The notes below the pieces were generated by a model. It was given only the letters and a program-made list of their open reading frames with translations, ran no database searches and was not told the origin of the DNA. Of a stretch of DNA of 64,000 bases, positions 34,756 through 44,213 are shown piece by piece (within the stretch, counting starts at the first letter, position 1; each line of letters opens with the position of its first letter). The DNA is from CAZYQW01 sp964649825. Lineage in GTDB: Bacteria > Planctomycetota > B15-G4 > JADJEK01. The translations under genes were made by a program, and so were the position numbers. Where the stretch lies: contig CAZYQW010000137.1 in NCBI GenBank assembly GCA_964649825.1, forward strand, positions 1 through 64,000, read 5' to 3'.

Positions 34756-37494
34756 TCAGATCCCGAACGTCAGCCGGAGTCCGTTCGTCGTGGCCAGGCT
34801 CCCCGGTGCGGCGGGGTCGATCGTCGCCGCCTGCATATAGATGGTGAAGCCCGCCACCTGCGCCAGCACGGGGCCGAGCGGCAGGTCGAGCTCGCCGGCC
34901 GCGACCGCGCCGAGCGCTCCGCTCGCGACCAGGTTCAACGAGAAGATCGGGGGGTCGACGTAGAGCGTCGCGCCGAGAACCGGGCTGTTTGGGGTCGCTC
35001 CCTCGTTCAGGCCGTAGAGGAGGACGACCTTCGCGCCGCCGCGCGCGCGGCGCAGACGCAGCTCGGCCGTCGTCGACCCGGGGCGCAGCGGGCCGGCGGC
35101 GCCGAGGACCGGCACGGCTCCGCCCGTGCCGGGGGTCCCTTGGCCGTACTGACGGATCACGCCCGCGCCTTCGCCGTCGAAGCGACGCGAGCGGACGACG
35201 ACGCTTCCGGACAGGTCGACGTCGCCGTCCCCGTCGACGTCGCCGGCTACACCCATCGGTTCCGCCGCGAAGATCCGCGTCGGTTCGAATGCGCCCCCGC
35301 CGAGACCGCGGAAGACCATCACGTGGTGCACGTCCTCGGAGTCCCACGGATCGCCTCCGCAGAACAGATCGGCGATCCCGTCGCCGTCGACGTCGTCGAA
35401 CGTCATGTGCGTCATCACGGCGTCGGCGCCGATCGGATGGATGCTCGTCGAGAGAACCGCCGTCTGCGCGAATCCCGCCGAACCGTCGTTCGCGAAGACG
35501 GTCGCCTCGTTTCCGTACCAGTACGCGGCGGCGAGGTCGAGGTCGCCGTCGTTGTCCATGTCCCCGAGCGTGACCGAGTTCGAGTCGACCGGCGCCGTCG
35601 CCACGATGATCGCGCTGGTCGAGAAGGCGAGCCCGCCTTGGTTTCGTTCGAGGTAGAGCCCGTTCGTCGACGTCTGCGTCGTGATGACGTCGGCGTCGGC
35701 GTCGCCGTCGAGGTCCGCCATCGCCGACGGCTCGTGGAAGGAGCCGAACAGCGACACGTGCGGCGCGAAGGTTCCGTTCCCGTTGTTCGGCCAGTACCCA
35801 CCGTTCGTCGTCACGTCGAGGAGGTCGAGGTCGCCGTCGGCGTCGACGTCGAACGAGACGTTGATCTCGCGGTAGAAGGGCTCCATCGAAAGCGGGTTGA
35901 CGACGCCCGCGTCGGAGAAACCGCCCAGGGCGGTGCCCGTGTACAGGCGCATCTCCTGGAACGCGGCCGGGACGAAGATCATCCCGGGGGTGCCGAGCGC
36001 GGTGAGGAAGTCGACGCGCCCGTCGCCGTCGAAGTCGCCGATGCCGCACGGGCGCCGCTTCGTCAGTCCGGCCGGCGGCGCCGGGCTGCCGACGATGGTC
36101 TCGAACCGGCCCGTCCCGTCGTTCAGGTAGACGCGGCTCGATTCGAGGTACAGGTCGAGGTCGCCGTCGCCCTCGAGGTCGAAGATCGCCCGCGGGATCG
36201 CGCCGAAGAATCCGTCGGGAATGGGGACGAGCGTCGACTCGAACCGCCCTCGCCCGAAGAACGTCGTCTGCGACAGGACGAGGTCGAGGTGTCCGTCTTG
36301 ATCGAAGTCGCTTGCCGCGATCGGCCCGAACCCGGCATAGATCGTCTCGGCCTTCTCGACCGGGCCCGTGAACCCGTTGACGCCGTCGTTCTCGAAGAAC
36401 GCGACGATGCCGTCGTCGGGCGTCCCGGGGTCGTCCCATGGGTAGTACATCGCGTCGACGTCGCCGTCCTCGTCCCAGTCGCCGAGTTCGTACGCGCCGC
36501 CGTGCACGAGCGACGTGAGGTACGACATCGGCTGCACCGCGCCGGGCGCCAGGACGCCGCCGACGTTCAGGACCGGGATGAAACCGAAATCGGACGTCTG
36601 AGGACCGCTGTAGGCGACGAGGACGTCTTCGGTCCCTCCGCCGGCCAGATCCGCGACGTGGAGGTGCGCATCGGCGTAGGGATCGATCGCCAGCCCGATC
36701 ACCTGGCCCATCGTCGGCGCGCCGCCGACGGTGGGGAACACGCGCAGCTCGTTGCCGTTGAGCTGGCCGTACGCGAGGTCATCGTCACCGTCGCCCTCGA
36801 GGTCGAACGCCACGAGCTTCGTCGCCCTGGGGAAGAACGGCGGAACGGGAACGTCCACGGTCGGACTCGCGGTGAAGCCCGAACCGTTCCAATCGAGCCA
36901 GAACACGGTCTGACGGATCGTCTGTCTCACGGTGATTCCGATCTCGTACACCGGATCCGCATCGATCTGCCCGAGCGCGATGCCGTCGAGCTGGCCCACT
37001 CCGTAGAGCGGGATCGAGATCGGCGCGCCGAAGCTCCCGTTCGTCCGGCCGGGGTAGACGTGCAGCGCGACGTCTCCCGCGACTTGCATCGAACCCGTCA
37101 TGTACTCCCGCACGAACACGTCGGGGATCAGATCGCCGGTGACGTCCTGGAGCCGGCGCACCCCCTCGTAGACGACCGGGTACCAACGATTGCCGTTCAC
37201 GGGAAAGGTCAGCGTCGGCCCCTGCCCCGGGAGGTCGCCCGTGCCGTCGTTGAAGTCGACGCGCATTCTCGTCCAGAGGTACTGCGCCTGGTTCGGCGTG
37301 TCGTCGAACCACACGAGGTCGTCGAACCCGTTCCCGTCGAAGTCGGCGATGTAATGGAACTCGCCCGGCACCGAGCTGAACGGGACGTGCCAGCGTGCCG
37401 CGTCGAGCCAGCCCTGTCCACGGGCGGTCTCGGCCACGAGCGGGACGGCCGCGGCCGCGAGCAGACCGACGATGATCGACCTTCGCGATGACAT
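34756..37494 (-). CDS. Secreted FG-GAP / VCBS repeat protein
   Basis: The ATG at 37494 follows a GAGGAGGAGAC site. The 912-residue product has a signal peptide (SIIVGLLAAAAVPLVAETARG) and about a dozen calcium-binding FG-GAP/VCBS units (ADFDGNGFDDL, FDLEGDGDDDLAY, WDEDGDVDAMY, SDFDQDGHLDLVL, DVDADGDLDLLDV, GDMDNDGDLDLAA), which form a beta-propeller. The final 100 residues form the shared C-terminal domain (GSTTAELRLRRARGG, YMQAATIDPAAPGSLATTNGLRLTF). Likely an integrin-like surface protein that binds ligands in a calcium-dependent way; the ligand is unknown. Confidence 0.9.
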   Translation of the reverse strand: MSSRRSIIVGLLAAAAVPLVAETARGQGWLDAARWHVPFSSVPGEFHYIADFDGNGFDDLVWFDDTPNQAQYLWTRMRVDFNDGTGDLPGQGPTLTFPVNGNRWYPVVYEGVRRLQDVTGDLIPDVFVREYMTGSMQVAGDVALHVYPGRTNGSFGAPISIPLYGVGQLDGIALGQIDADPVYEIGITVRQTIRQTVFWLDWNGSGFTASPTVDVPVPPFFPRATKLVAFDLEGDGDDDLAYGQLNGNELRVFPTVGGAPTMGQVIGLAIDPYADAHLHVADLAGGGTEDVLVAYSGPQTSDFGFIPVLNVGGVLAPGAVQPMSYLTSLVHGGAYELGDWDEDGDVDAMYYPWDDPGTPDDGIVAFFENDGVNGFTGPVEKAETIYAGFGPIAASDFDQDGHLDLVLSQTTFFGRGRFESTLVPIPDGFFGAIPRAIFDLEGDGDLDLYLESSRVYLNDGTGRFETIVGSPAPPAGLTKRRPCGIGDFDGDGRVDFLTALGTPGMIFVPAAFQEMRLYTGTALGGFSDAGVVNPLSMEPFYREINVSFDVDADGDLDLLDVTTNGGYWPNNGNGTFAPHVSLFGSFHEPSAMADLDGDADADVITTQTSTNGLYLERNQGGLAFSTSAIIVATAPVDSNSVTLGDMDNDGDLDLAAAYWYGNEATVFANDGSAGFAQTAVLSTSIHPIGADAVMTHMTFDDVDGDGIADLFCGGDPWDSEDVHHVMVFRGLGGGAFEPTRIFAAEPMGVAGDVDGDGDVDLSGSVVVRSRRFDGEGAGVIRQYGQGTPGTGGAVPVLGAAGPLRPGSTTAELRLRRARGGAKVVLLYGLNEGATPNSPVLGATLYVDPPIFSLNLVASGALGAVAAGELDLPLGPVLAQVAGFTIYMQAATIDPAAPGSLATTNGLRLTFGI

Positions 37495-37733
37495 GTCTCC
37501 TCCTCCTCATTCACTCGACGACGGGGCGACGACGGGGCGACCACGGGGCGAACTCGGGGCGAGCTCGACGAGCCCGCGTCATGAGAAGGTTAGGCGACGA
37601 GCTCGACGAGTTGGACAAGGGTCCGAAGGATCGCCGCGCGAACGATCGGAAAAGACGACGTCGCGCCGCGCCGGAGCCTCGCCGGTGCGTCGAGCCGGCT
37701 CGATCCGGCGGAACGGCTGGACCGAACCGGCGA

Positions 37734-39677
37734 TCAGCGCGTTCGCACGGCGACCAAGACCGTGTTGCCGTCCGCGCCCGCCGCGATCAACGCCTCGCGG
37801 AGACCGGCGTACTGCTCGGCCGGGAAGCGGTCGCGTTCGACCCGCAGGGTCCTCTCGATGCGCATCCGCCCGTCCGGTTCGACCCGGTAGCGGCTCGCGT
37901 AGGTCGCGGCGTCGTTCCGGACGGCCCGGGGCGGCGGGGTCCGAGAATACTCGTACTCGTCGGGCAGCCGCACGTCGTACGTCCACCGGAGCTCGACCGC
38001 CGCGACCACGACCGGATGCGTGCGGTCGGGAGCGGTGACGAACCGCCGGATCAGGGCCGGGTTCGCGAAGTCGGCGCCGGCCGGCACGGGGAAGTGGATC
38101 GTGTCCGCCATCTCCACGGGGAAGTCCGCCTCCCACCGCGCCTCGCCGCGGAACGGGGTCTCGAGGTCGGCGGGATCCGTCGCCGAGACGTCCCCCGTCC
38201 CCCCGTCGGCCGCCTGCAGGAGGCCGTCGGCCGCCGTGTCGGGGGAGCCGGCGAGCGCGAAGGTGCGCCGCACGAAACCGGACGGGCGGCCGCTGGCTTC
38301 GAACACGCTCGTACCCGACAGCCGGCCGTTCGCGTCGAGAACCACGTCGTGGCGCGACTGGTAGCGGTTCCGGTCCGGGCTTCCCTCCGGGGTTCGCGCG
38401 ACGCGCCCCTCCGGCGTCCCGAGCACGACGAACTTGTCGCTCAGCGTGACGTCGAGCTCGCCGAGATCGCGGAACGGGTCGGTCGGATCGGACCAGACGT
38501 CGAGCTCCGGAAGGTACGCGAGGCAGTGATCGAACTGCAGCGGGGTCGGCAACGGCAGCCGCTCGAACGACCGTCCGAGCCGCGCCAGGGCGGGCTGGCA
38601 CTCGATCCCCGCCGCCCGCATCAGCGAGGCGAGAAGCACGAACTGGTCCTTGCAGTCGCCGTACCCGTTCGCGAGGACGTCGCTCGCCGGATGCGGCACC
38701 CAGCCGTCCATCTGGCCGAGGTACACGGCGACGTACTGGACGTTGCGCGCGACCCATCGGTGGATCGCTCGGGCCGCGTCCAGCCCGGTTCGACCCGCCG
38801 TGATCCGGGCCGCCTGCTCGCGGATCGCGGGCGTGACCTCGATCCGGTCCTCGACCGCGGCGTGGAACCGCGCGCCGATCTCCTCCCAGCTTCGCACGGT
38901 CGTCGCCACGAACAGAGGGCACACATCGATCGGGTCGACCATCGCCCGCTCCGGCTCCTGCCCCGCGTACCCGCGCAGGGTGGCCTCGACGACCCGACCT
39001 CCACCCTCGCGGAACTCGGAGACATCGAACGGCCCACGAGCCTCGAACTCGAGCGGCACGTCGTCGGGATGCGCGATGCGGATCCTCGCCTCGTGCACCG
39101 GGTACGCGAACGGAGTCCTCCAGAGGTAGTTGAATCCGAGCTCCGACCGACCGCGCTCGCGAAAGCGCCAGCGCACGACCGTCTTCGACCCGACGCGGAG
39201 CTGCGGGAAGAGGACCGTCATCGTCTGGCTGCTCGCGAACCCCGGCGTCGCGCTGGCGGCCGCGCTGGGCCGGACGAAGACAGAATCCGCTCCCACCTCG
39301 ACGTGCGTCCCGTCGGGGTTCACGACCTCGGCCCACTCGACCTCGAGTTCCTGCGACCGCGGATCGAACGTCACCGATGCCTGCTGCGCGTCCTTCAGTC
39401 CGGCCGTCGACGTCACGGTGCGTGCGACCTCCCCGACCGCCTCGTAGGTCAGGTCGTCCCGGAGGGAGACGTCGACGACGTACCGGTCGACGTCGATCCC
39501 GCCGGACCACAGCTCCTCCTGCGAGGACGAGCCATCGGAGCCGATGACCGCGACGGTGAACGCGAGCGCGCCGTAGAGGACACGGATGGGCAGGGAGAGG
39601 GCGTACGACACGACGGCGCAGCCGCCGAGCGAGAGCAGGAGGAGGGCCAAGGCGGTGGAGCGCACGCGCGCCTTCAT
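37734..39677 (-). CDS. DUF3857 / transglutaminase-like lipoprotein
   Basis: ATG 39677 opens with a lipoprotein signal (STALALLLLSLGGC). The 647-residue product has an N-terminal DUF3857-type beta domain (VDRYVVDVSLRDDLTYE, FPQLRVGSKTVVRWRF). A transglutaminase-like core follows with its triad: Cys in LANGYGDCKDQFVLLASLMRA, His in QFDHCLAYL and Asp in DVWSDPTD. A C-terminal beta domain completes the usual order. Such proteins are periplasmic and may act on peptides or cross-links; bacterial substrates are mostly unknown. Upstream starts at 39722 would add a charged leader and disfavour the lipobox position. Confidence 0.88.
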   Translation of the reverse strand: MKARVRSTALALLLLSLGGCAVVSYALSLPIRVLYGALAFTVAVIGSDGSSSQEELWSGGIDVDRYVVDVSLRDDLTYEAVGEVARTVTSTAGLKDAQQASVTFDPRSQELEVEWAEVVNPDGTHVEVGADSVFVRPSAAASATPGFASSQTMTVLFPQLRVGSKTVVRWRFRERGRSELGFNYLWRTPFAYPVHEARIRIAHPDDVPLEFEARGPFDVSEFREGGGRVVEATLRGYAGQEPERAMVDPIDVCPLFVATTVRSWEEIGARFHAAVEDRIEVTPAIREQAARITAGRTGLDAARAIHRWVARNVQYVAVYLGQMDGWVPHPASDVLANGYGDCKDQFVLLASLMRAAGIECQPALARLGRSFERLPLPTPLQFDHCLAYLPELDVWSDPTDPFRDLGELDVTLSDKFVVLGTPEGRVARTPEGSPDRNRYQSRHDVVLDANGRLSGTSVFEASGRPSGFVRRTFALAGSPDTAADGLLQAADGGTGDVSATDPADLETPFRGEARWEADFPVEMADTIHFPVPAGADFANPALIRRFVTAPDRTHPVVVAAVELRWTYDVRLPDEYEYSRTPPPRAVRNDAATYASRYRVEPDGRMRIERTLRVERDRFPAEQYAGLREALIAAGADGNTVLVAVRTR

Positions 39678-39910
39678 GGAGGATCCTCGCGGGACGGATC
39701 GGGGACGAATGGCCGGCATCATGGCGAGTCATCGGGCGATGTCAGGCGTTTTCCGCGTCGGCCTCGGATGCGAGTCGGACGCCCTGGCCCGCCTCGGCCC
39801 GTCGCGGGGACCGAGAACCCGCCGGCGGTGCCGTTTGGGAGGGGCGGGATCGGCCACGAGAATCCGGCGTCGCACGAGCGAAGCTCCCTCCATTGATCTA
39901 TCCTCTCTGA

Positions 39911-40002
39911 CTCGCTCGGGGCGCAGCCTTCACACTCTGTCGATGGCGGCTGAGACGCACCCGTCGAACCTGATCCGGTTCGTACCGGCGTAGGGAAGCG
40001 AA
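39911..40002 (+). promoter_or_regulatory. TPP riboswitch (thi box) upstream of thiC
   Basis: The conserved core is complete: GGGGCGC at 39918-39924, GGCTGAGAC at 39948-39956, CACCCG, then AACCTGATCCGGTTCGTACC with GGCGTAGGGAAGCG to 40000. TCGCT (39912-39916) pairs with AGCGA (39997-40001) to close stem P1. A small hairpin at 40008-40021 (GGACC CTCG GGTCC) follows and could belong to the expression platform. It controls thiC, whose ATG is 68 bases downstream. Confidence 0.97.
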
Positions 40003-40069
40003 TGAACGGACCCTCGGGTCCGCCCGTCTTCCTTGCCCGGCGAATCCATCCGATGGAGGATCCGCCTAC

Positions 40070-41827
40070 ATGGCCACCACGCATGGCCGCAGCCGCGAGG
40101 CCGGCTACACGTTGCCCTTGGCCGGGGCGCACAATCCCTCATCCGGACGGGACGGGACGAACCCCGGGTCGTTCGCCCGCCGCGCGGACGTCGGCGGGCC
40201 GCTCGCGTTCTCGTCGCCCGACGCCCCGGGCATGCCGGCGCCGTCGGACCAGACGGCGTGGGACTTCGACCCGGACCCGCGGCCGGTCGAGCGTGCGACG
40301 ACGCAGCTCGAGAAGGCGCGGCTCGGCATCGTGACCCCCGAGATGCACCGCGTGGCCGAGCGCGAGCGTCACCTCACGGCCGAGCAGGTCCGCGACGAGG
40401 TGGCGGCGGGCCGCATGATCATTCCGGCGAACCGGATCCACCTCGCGTTCGGCCTCGACGCGATGTGCATCGGCCGCGCGAGCCGAACCAAGATCAACGC
40501 GAACCTCGGCGCGTCTCCGGTCGCGAGCGATACCGACGAGGAGGTCGAGAAGATGCGCTTCGCGGTGCGGTGGGGTGCCGACACGGTGATGGACCTGTCC
40601 ACCGGCGGCGACCTCGACGCGTGCCGCGACGCGATCATCCGGCACTCGCCGGTCCCGATCGGGACGGTGCCGATCTACTCGATGATCATCGGCCGGAAGA
40701 TCGAGGACCTCGACCACGAGACGATCCTGCGCACGCTCGAGCACCAGGCGCGGCAGGGCGTCGACTACTTCACGATCCACGCCGGCGTGCTGCGCGAGCA
40801 CCTCCCGTTCGTGAAGGACCGGCTGATCGGCATCGTGTCGCGCGGGGGATCGCTGCTCGCGAAGTGGATGCTCGTGCACGGCAAGCAGAACCCGATGTAC
40901 GAGCTCTGGGACGACATCTGCGACGTCATGCGCGAGTACGACGTGAGCTTCTCGATCGGCGACGGGCTGCGCCCGGGCGGGCTCGCCGACGCGACCGACC
41001 GCGCGCAGCTCGCCGAGCTCGAGACGTTGGGCGAGCTGACGGAGCGCGCGTGGGCGAAGGGCGTGCAGGTGATGATCGAGGGGCCGGGTCACGTGCCGCT
41101 CGATCAGATCGAGTACAACATGAAGCTCCAGCGCCGGCTCTGCCACGGGGCGCCGTTCTACGTGCTCGGTCCGCTCGTCACCGACATCTTCCCCGGCTAC
41201 GACCACATCACGTCGTGCATCGGTGCCACGAACGCGGCCTACCACGGGGCGAGCATGCTCTGCTACGTCACCCCGAAGGAGCACCTCGGGCTGCCGAAGC
41301 GGGACGACGTGAAGCAGGGCTGCATCGCGTACAAGATCGCGGCGCACGCGGCCGACGTCGCGCTCGGCATCCCCGGCGCCCGCGACCGCGACGACGAGCT
41401 GACGAAGGCGCGCGCGGCGTTGAACTGGGAGAAGCACATCGAGCTCGCGTTCGACTCCGACCTGGCGCGCGCGTACCACGACGAGGATCTCGACGTCGAC
41501 ACCGACTTCTGCGCGATGTGCGGGCACGACTGGTGCAGCGTCCGCATCAGCAAGGAGATCGTGGAGTTTGCGTCCGGCAAGGCCGAGGGCTTCGATCCCG
41601 GCCGGGCGCATCGTTCGCCGGCCTTGACCTCGGAGCAGCGCACCATCCTCGAGCAACGCGGCCACCTGACCCCCGACGAGATCCACCGCCTTGCGAGCAA
41701 GACGAAGGCGGTGATGGCCGAATCGTCGGATGGGACGAAGCTCACCTGCCATTCGGACTACGTCGATGATGCGGCGGCTCAGCGCCTTCAAGAGGAGCAC
41801 GTCGCGTCGGCGGATCGGAACCACTGA
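40070..41827 (+). CDS. thiC: Phosphomethylpyrimidine synthase ThiC
   Basis: ThiC is a radical-SAM enzyme that converts aminoimidazole ribotide to HMP phosphate in thiamine synthesis. The 585-residue product has the family blocks MDLSTGGDLDACRDAI, PVPIGTVPIYSM, FTIHAGVLREHLPF, SRGGSLLAKWM, DGLRPGGLADATD, MIEGPGHVPLDQI and GPLVTDIFPGYDHITSCIGA. The C-terminal FeS motif CAMCGHDWC uses Cys 481, 484 and 489. GGAGGA lies nine bases before ATG 40070. It stands alone under the TPP riboswitch; no other thi gene is adjacent. Confidence 0.98.
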   Translation: MATTHGRSREAGYTLPLAGAHNPSSGRDGTNPGSFARRADVGGPLAFSSPDAPGMPAPSDQTAWDFDPDPRPVERATTQLEKARLGIVTPEMHRVAERERHLTAEQVRDEVAAGRMIIPANRIHLAFGLDAMCIGRASRTKINANLGASPVASDTDEEVEKMRFAVRWGADTVMDLSTGGDLDACRDAIIRHSPVPIGTVPIYSMIIGRKIEDLDHETILRTLEHQARQGVDYFTIHAGVLREHLPFVKDRLIGIVSRGGSLLAKWMLVHGKQNPMYELWDDICDVMREYDVSFSIGDGLRPGGLADATDRAQLAELETLGELTERAWAKGVQVMIEGPGHVPLDQIEYNMKLQRRLCHGAPFYVLGPLVTDIFPGYDHITSCIGATNAAYHGASMLCYVTPKEHLGLPKRDDVKQGCIAYKIAAHAADVALGIPGARDRDDELTKARAALNWEKHIELAFDSDLARAYHDEDLDVDTDFCAMCGHDWCSVRISKEIVEFASGKAEGFDPGRAHRSPALTSEQRTILEQRGHLTPDEIHRLASKTKAVMAESSDGTKLTCHSDYVDDAAAQRLQEEHVASADRNH

Positions 41828-41898
41828 CGCTCCCGCTCCCGCTCCCACTCTTCTCTCCCACTCTTCCAAGGAAACGGGACCGCCGAAACGGAGGATCG

Positions 41899-42804
41899 AT
41901 GCTCTCGACACGAATCGTGCTGCTCGCGGCGCTCGCCGCGCCGTGCCTCGCCGGCGAGGACTCGAAGCCGGCGAAGCCCGTGATCTACGACGAGACCGCG
42001 GACGCCAAGGCGGAGATCGCGGCCGCCTTGGTCGAGGCCGAGAAGAACAACCGGCGCGTCCTGATCCAGTGGGGGGCGAACTGGTGCGTCTGGTGCCATC
42101 GCCTCCACGACGCGTTTCGAGGCGACCGCGACGTTCGAGAGAAGCTCCGCTACGAGTACGACGTCGTGCTCGTCGACGTCGGCCGGAGGGACCGGAACGT
42201 CGACCTCGTCGAGAAGTACGGCCTCGACCTGAGCCGGGGCATCCCGTTCCTGACGGTGCTCGACGCGAACGGCGACGTCGTCGTGAACCAGGAGACGGGT
42301 TCGCTCGAGCTCGACGGCGAGCGGCATGACCCGGAGAAGATCCTCGCGTTCCTCGATCAGCACCGTGCGCCGTACCAGAAGGCGACCGACCTGCTGAAGG
42401 CCGGGAAGGCGCGGGCCCAGCAGGAGGGGAAGCGCCTCTTCGTCCACTTCGGCGCGCCGTGGTGCGGGAACTGCCGTCAGCTCGAGCGCTGGATGGAACG
42501 AGACGACGTCCGTCCCCTGCTCGAGCGCGAGTTCGTCGACGTGAAGATCGACATCGATCGCACCAGTCGCGGCCGCCTGCTCCTCGATCGCACGCGGACC
42601 GGCGAGCCGGGCGGCATCCCTTGGTTCTGCTTCTTCTCCCCCGAGGGCGAGAAGCAGGTCGAGAGCAACCGGACCGACGGCAAGAACGTCGGCTTCCCGT
42701 CGAGCGAGGCCGACCATGCCCACTTCCGGACGATGCTCGAGACGGGGGCGATCCACCTGACGTCCGCGGAGATCGACCGCCTCGTCCTGTCGCTGAAGGA
42801 GTAG
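41899..42804 (+). CDS. Secreted protein with two thioredoxin-like domains
   Basis: The 301-residue product has a signal peptide (MLSTRIVLLAALAAPCLAG) and two thioredoxin-like halves. The first carries QWGANWCVWCHRLHDAF (CVWC); the second FGAPWCGNCRQLERWM (CGNC). Each is followed by an IPFLTVLD or IPWFCFFS segment with the cis-proline region. This resembles DsbD-gamma/thioredoxin_7-type domains that act as periplasmic thiol reductases or oxidases. Partner proteins are not evident; the gene is 71 bases after thiC and converges with the PLP enzyme gene. Confidence 0.88.
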   Translation: MLSTRIVLLAALAAPCLAGEDSKPAKPVIYDETADAKAEIAAALVEAEKNNRRVLIQWGANWCVWCHRLHDAFRGDRDVREKLRYEYDVVLVDVGRRDRNVDLVEKYGLDLSRGIPFLTVLDANGDVVVNQETGSLELDGERHDPEKILAFLDQHRAPYQKATDLLKAGKARAQQEGKRLFVHFGAPWCGNCRQLERWMERDDVRPLLEREFVDVKIDIDRTSRGRLLLDRTRTGEPGGIPWFCFFSPEGEKQVESNRTDGKNVGFPSSEADHAHFRTMLETGAIHLTSAEIDRLVLSLKE

Positions 42805-42879
42805 CCCGGCGAGAGGCAGGGGGCCGTCCGGATCGCCGTCGACGACGCGCTGTCTCTCGGCCGGCTCGTCGCTCCCGCT

Positions 42880-44025
42880 TCACCAGCCGCGCACCGGCCT
42901 CCAGATCTCGACGACGCGATCGCCGTCGAGCACGTGGTAGCGGTCGTGAAGAGCGGCGGCAAGGCAGGAGTGGTTGGGGATGATCCGGAGCCGCGAGCCG
43001 AGCGGGAAGCGGGACGGATCGAGCGGGGCGAGCGAGCGGATCCGACCGTGCTCCTGCGAGAGTCGATCGACGCGGAGGTCGCGGTGGACCCCCTTTCCGT
43101 CGAGGCTCAGCACGACGCCGTAGCCGCAGTCCGGATCGACGTGCGTCGGCCCCGCGTCCTTCGAGAGGGCGAGCGCGCCCGCGTTCACGATCAGCGTCCT
43201 CGACTCCGGGTGGACGCCGACCACGGTGGCCAACACGGAGAACGCCACGTCGGCGCGCGAGCAGCTCCCGATCGCGACCTGGTAGGCGTCGAAGAAGACG
43301 TAGTTGCCGGGGCGTACCTCGGTCACTCCCGCGAGCGAGTCGAGCACACCGAACGTCGGGGTCGACCCGATGCTGACCTCCGGCACGTCGACGCCGGCCG
43401 CGCGCAGCCGCGTCGCGCACGCGACGGTCACGTCGCGCTCCTCCCTCGCGGCGTCCGCGATCTCGTCCGGGGAGCACGCGCCGTACGACTGACCGCCGTG
43501 CGTGAGGAGTCCGCGGAACCGGATCCCTTCGGCGGCCGCGAGGCGTCGCGCCACCTGGACGGCGCCCGCACCGGCGGGGTCGACGCCGGCGCGGTGATCG
43601 CCGCAGTCGATCTCGAGCCAGACGTCGAGCGTCACGCCGCCCCGCGCCGCGGCTTCCTCGAGGCGGGCGGCGGCCTCGGGGTGATCGACCACGAGGTGGA
43701 GGTGATCGACGCGGCGCGCGAGCTCGACGGCCTCGGGGATCCGATCGACCGGGATCGGGAACGCGTACGTGAGATCGGAGAATCCGGCGCGCGCGAAGTG
43801 CCACGCCTCGGCGAGCGTCGACACCGTGATCCCGGAGAACGGTCCGGCGACCCCGGCGACCCCGGCGATCTGGAGACGCGCCGCCTCGACGCACTTGTGG
43901 GTCTTCACGTGGGGACGCAGTCGAACGCCCAGCTCGAGCGCGCGCCGCGACGCGCGCTCGACGTTGCGAACCACCGTCGAGCGCTCGATGAGGGCGCAGG
44001 GGGTGGGAAGGTCGGTGAGCCTCAC
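42880..44025 (-). CDS. PLP-dependent alanine racemase-fold enzyme (D-threonine aldolase/DSD1-like)
   Basis: The GTG start at 44025 follows AGGAG and gives 381 residues beginning VRLTDLPTPCALIERSTVVRN. LRPHVKTHKC carries the PLP-binding lysine, FSGITVSTLAEAWHFA the barrel strand and DVWLEIDCGDHRAGV the next; LLTHGGQSYG is also in place. The C-terminal HSCLAAALHDRYHVLDG includes the family's zinc-binding His/Cys residues. The arrangement fits D-threonine aldolase and D-serine dehydratase (DSD1) relatives. These enzymes cleave or dehydrate D-hydroxy amino acids with PLP and a divalent metal; which substrate applies is not clear. It stands alone, convergent with the thioredoxin gene. Confidence 0.87.
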   Translation of the reverse strand: MRLTDLPTPCALIERSTVVRNVERASRRALELGVRLRPHVKTHKCVEAARLQIAGVAGVAGPFSGITVSTLAEAWHFARAGFSDLTYAFPIPVDRIPEAVELARRVDHLHLVVDHPEAAARLEEAAARGGVTLDVWLEIDCGDHRAGVDPAGAGAVQVARRLAAAEGIRFRGLLTHGGQSYGACSPDEIADAAREERDVTVACATRLRAAGVDVPEVSIGSTPTFGVLDSLAGVTEVRPGNYVFFDAYQVAIGSCSRADVAFSVLATVVGVHPESRTLIVNAGALALSKDAGPTHVDPDCGYGVVLSLDGKGVHRDLRVDRLSQEHGRIRSLAPLDPSRFPLGSRLRIIPNHSCLAAALHDRYHVLDGDRVVEIWRPVRGW

Positions 44026-44213
44026 GGATGCTCCTGGAGTCGATACAAGATAGTGCTTCGCTCGAGCCGCCGTCGCAAGCGGAGAGCGGGTTCGAGCTCG
44101 CGCGGGGTTCGAACCGCGGCGCCGGCGAGGTTCCCGCCCGGCCTCGCGGCGCGCACGAGGACTCGGCCATCCTCCTGCCGCTACAATCGACTCGAGCTCA
44201 CGTGGAGGTCTCG

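Noticed and set aside
39911..40002. Link between the TPP riboswitch and the yjbQ gene at 20308 (thiamine-related activity)
   Set aside because: The genes are 20 kb apart and there is no riboswitch-like sequence upstream of the yjbQ operon.
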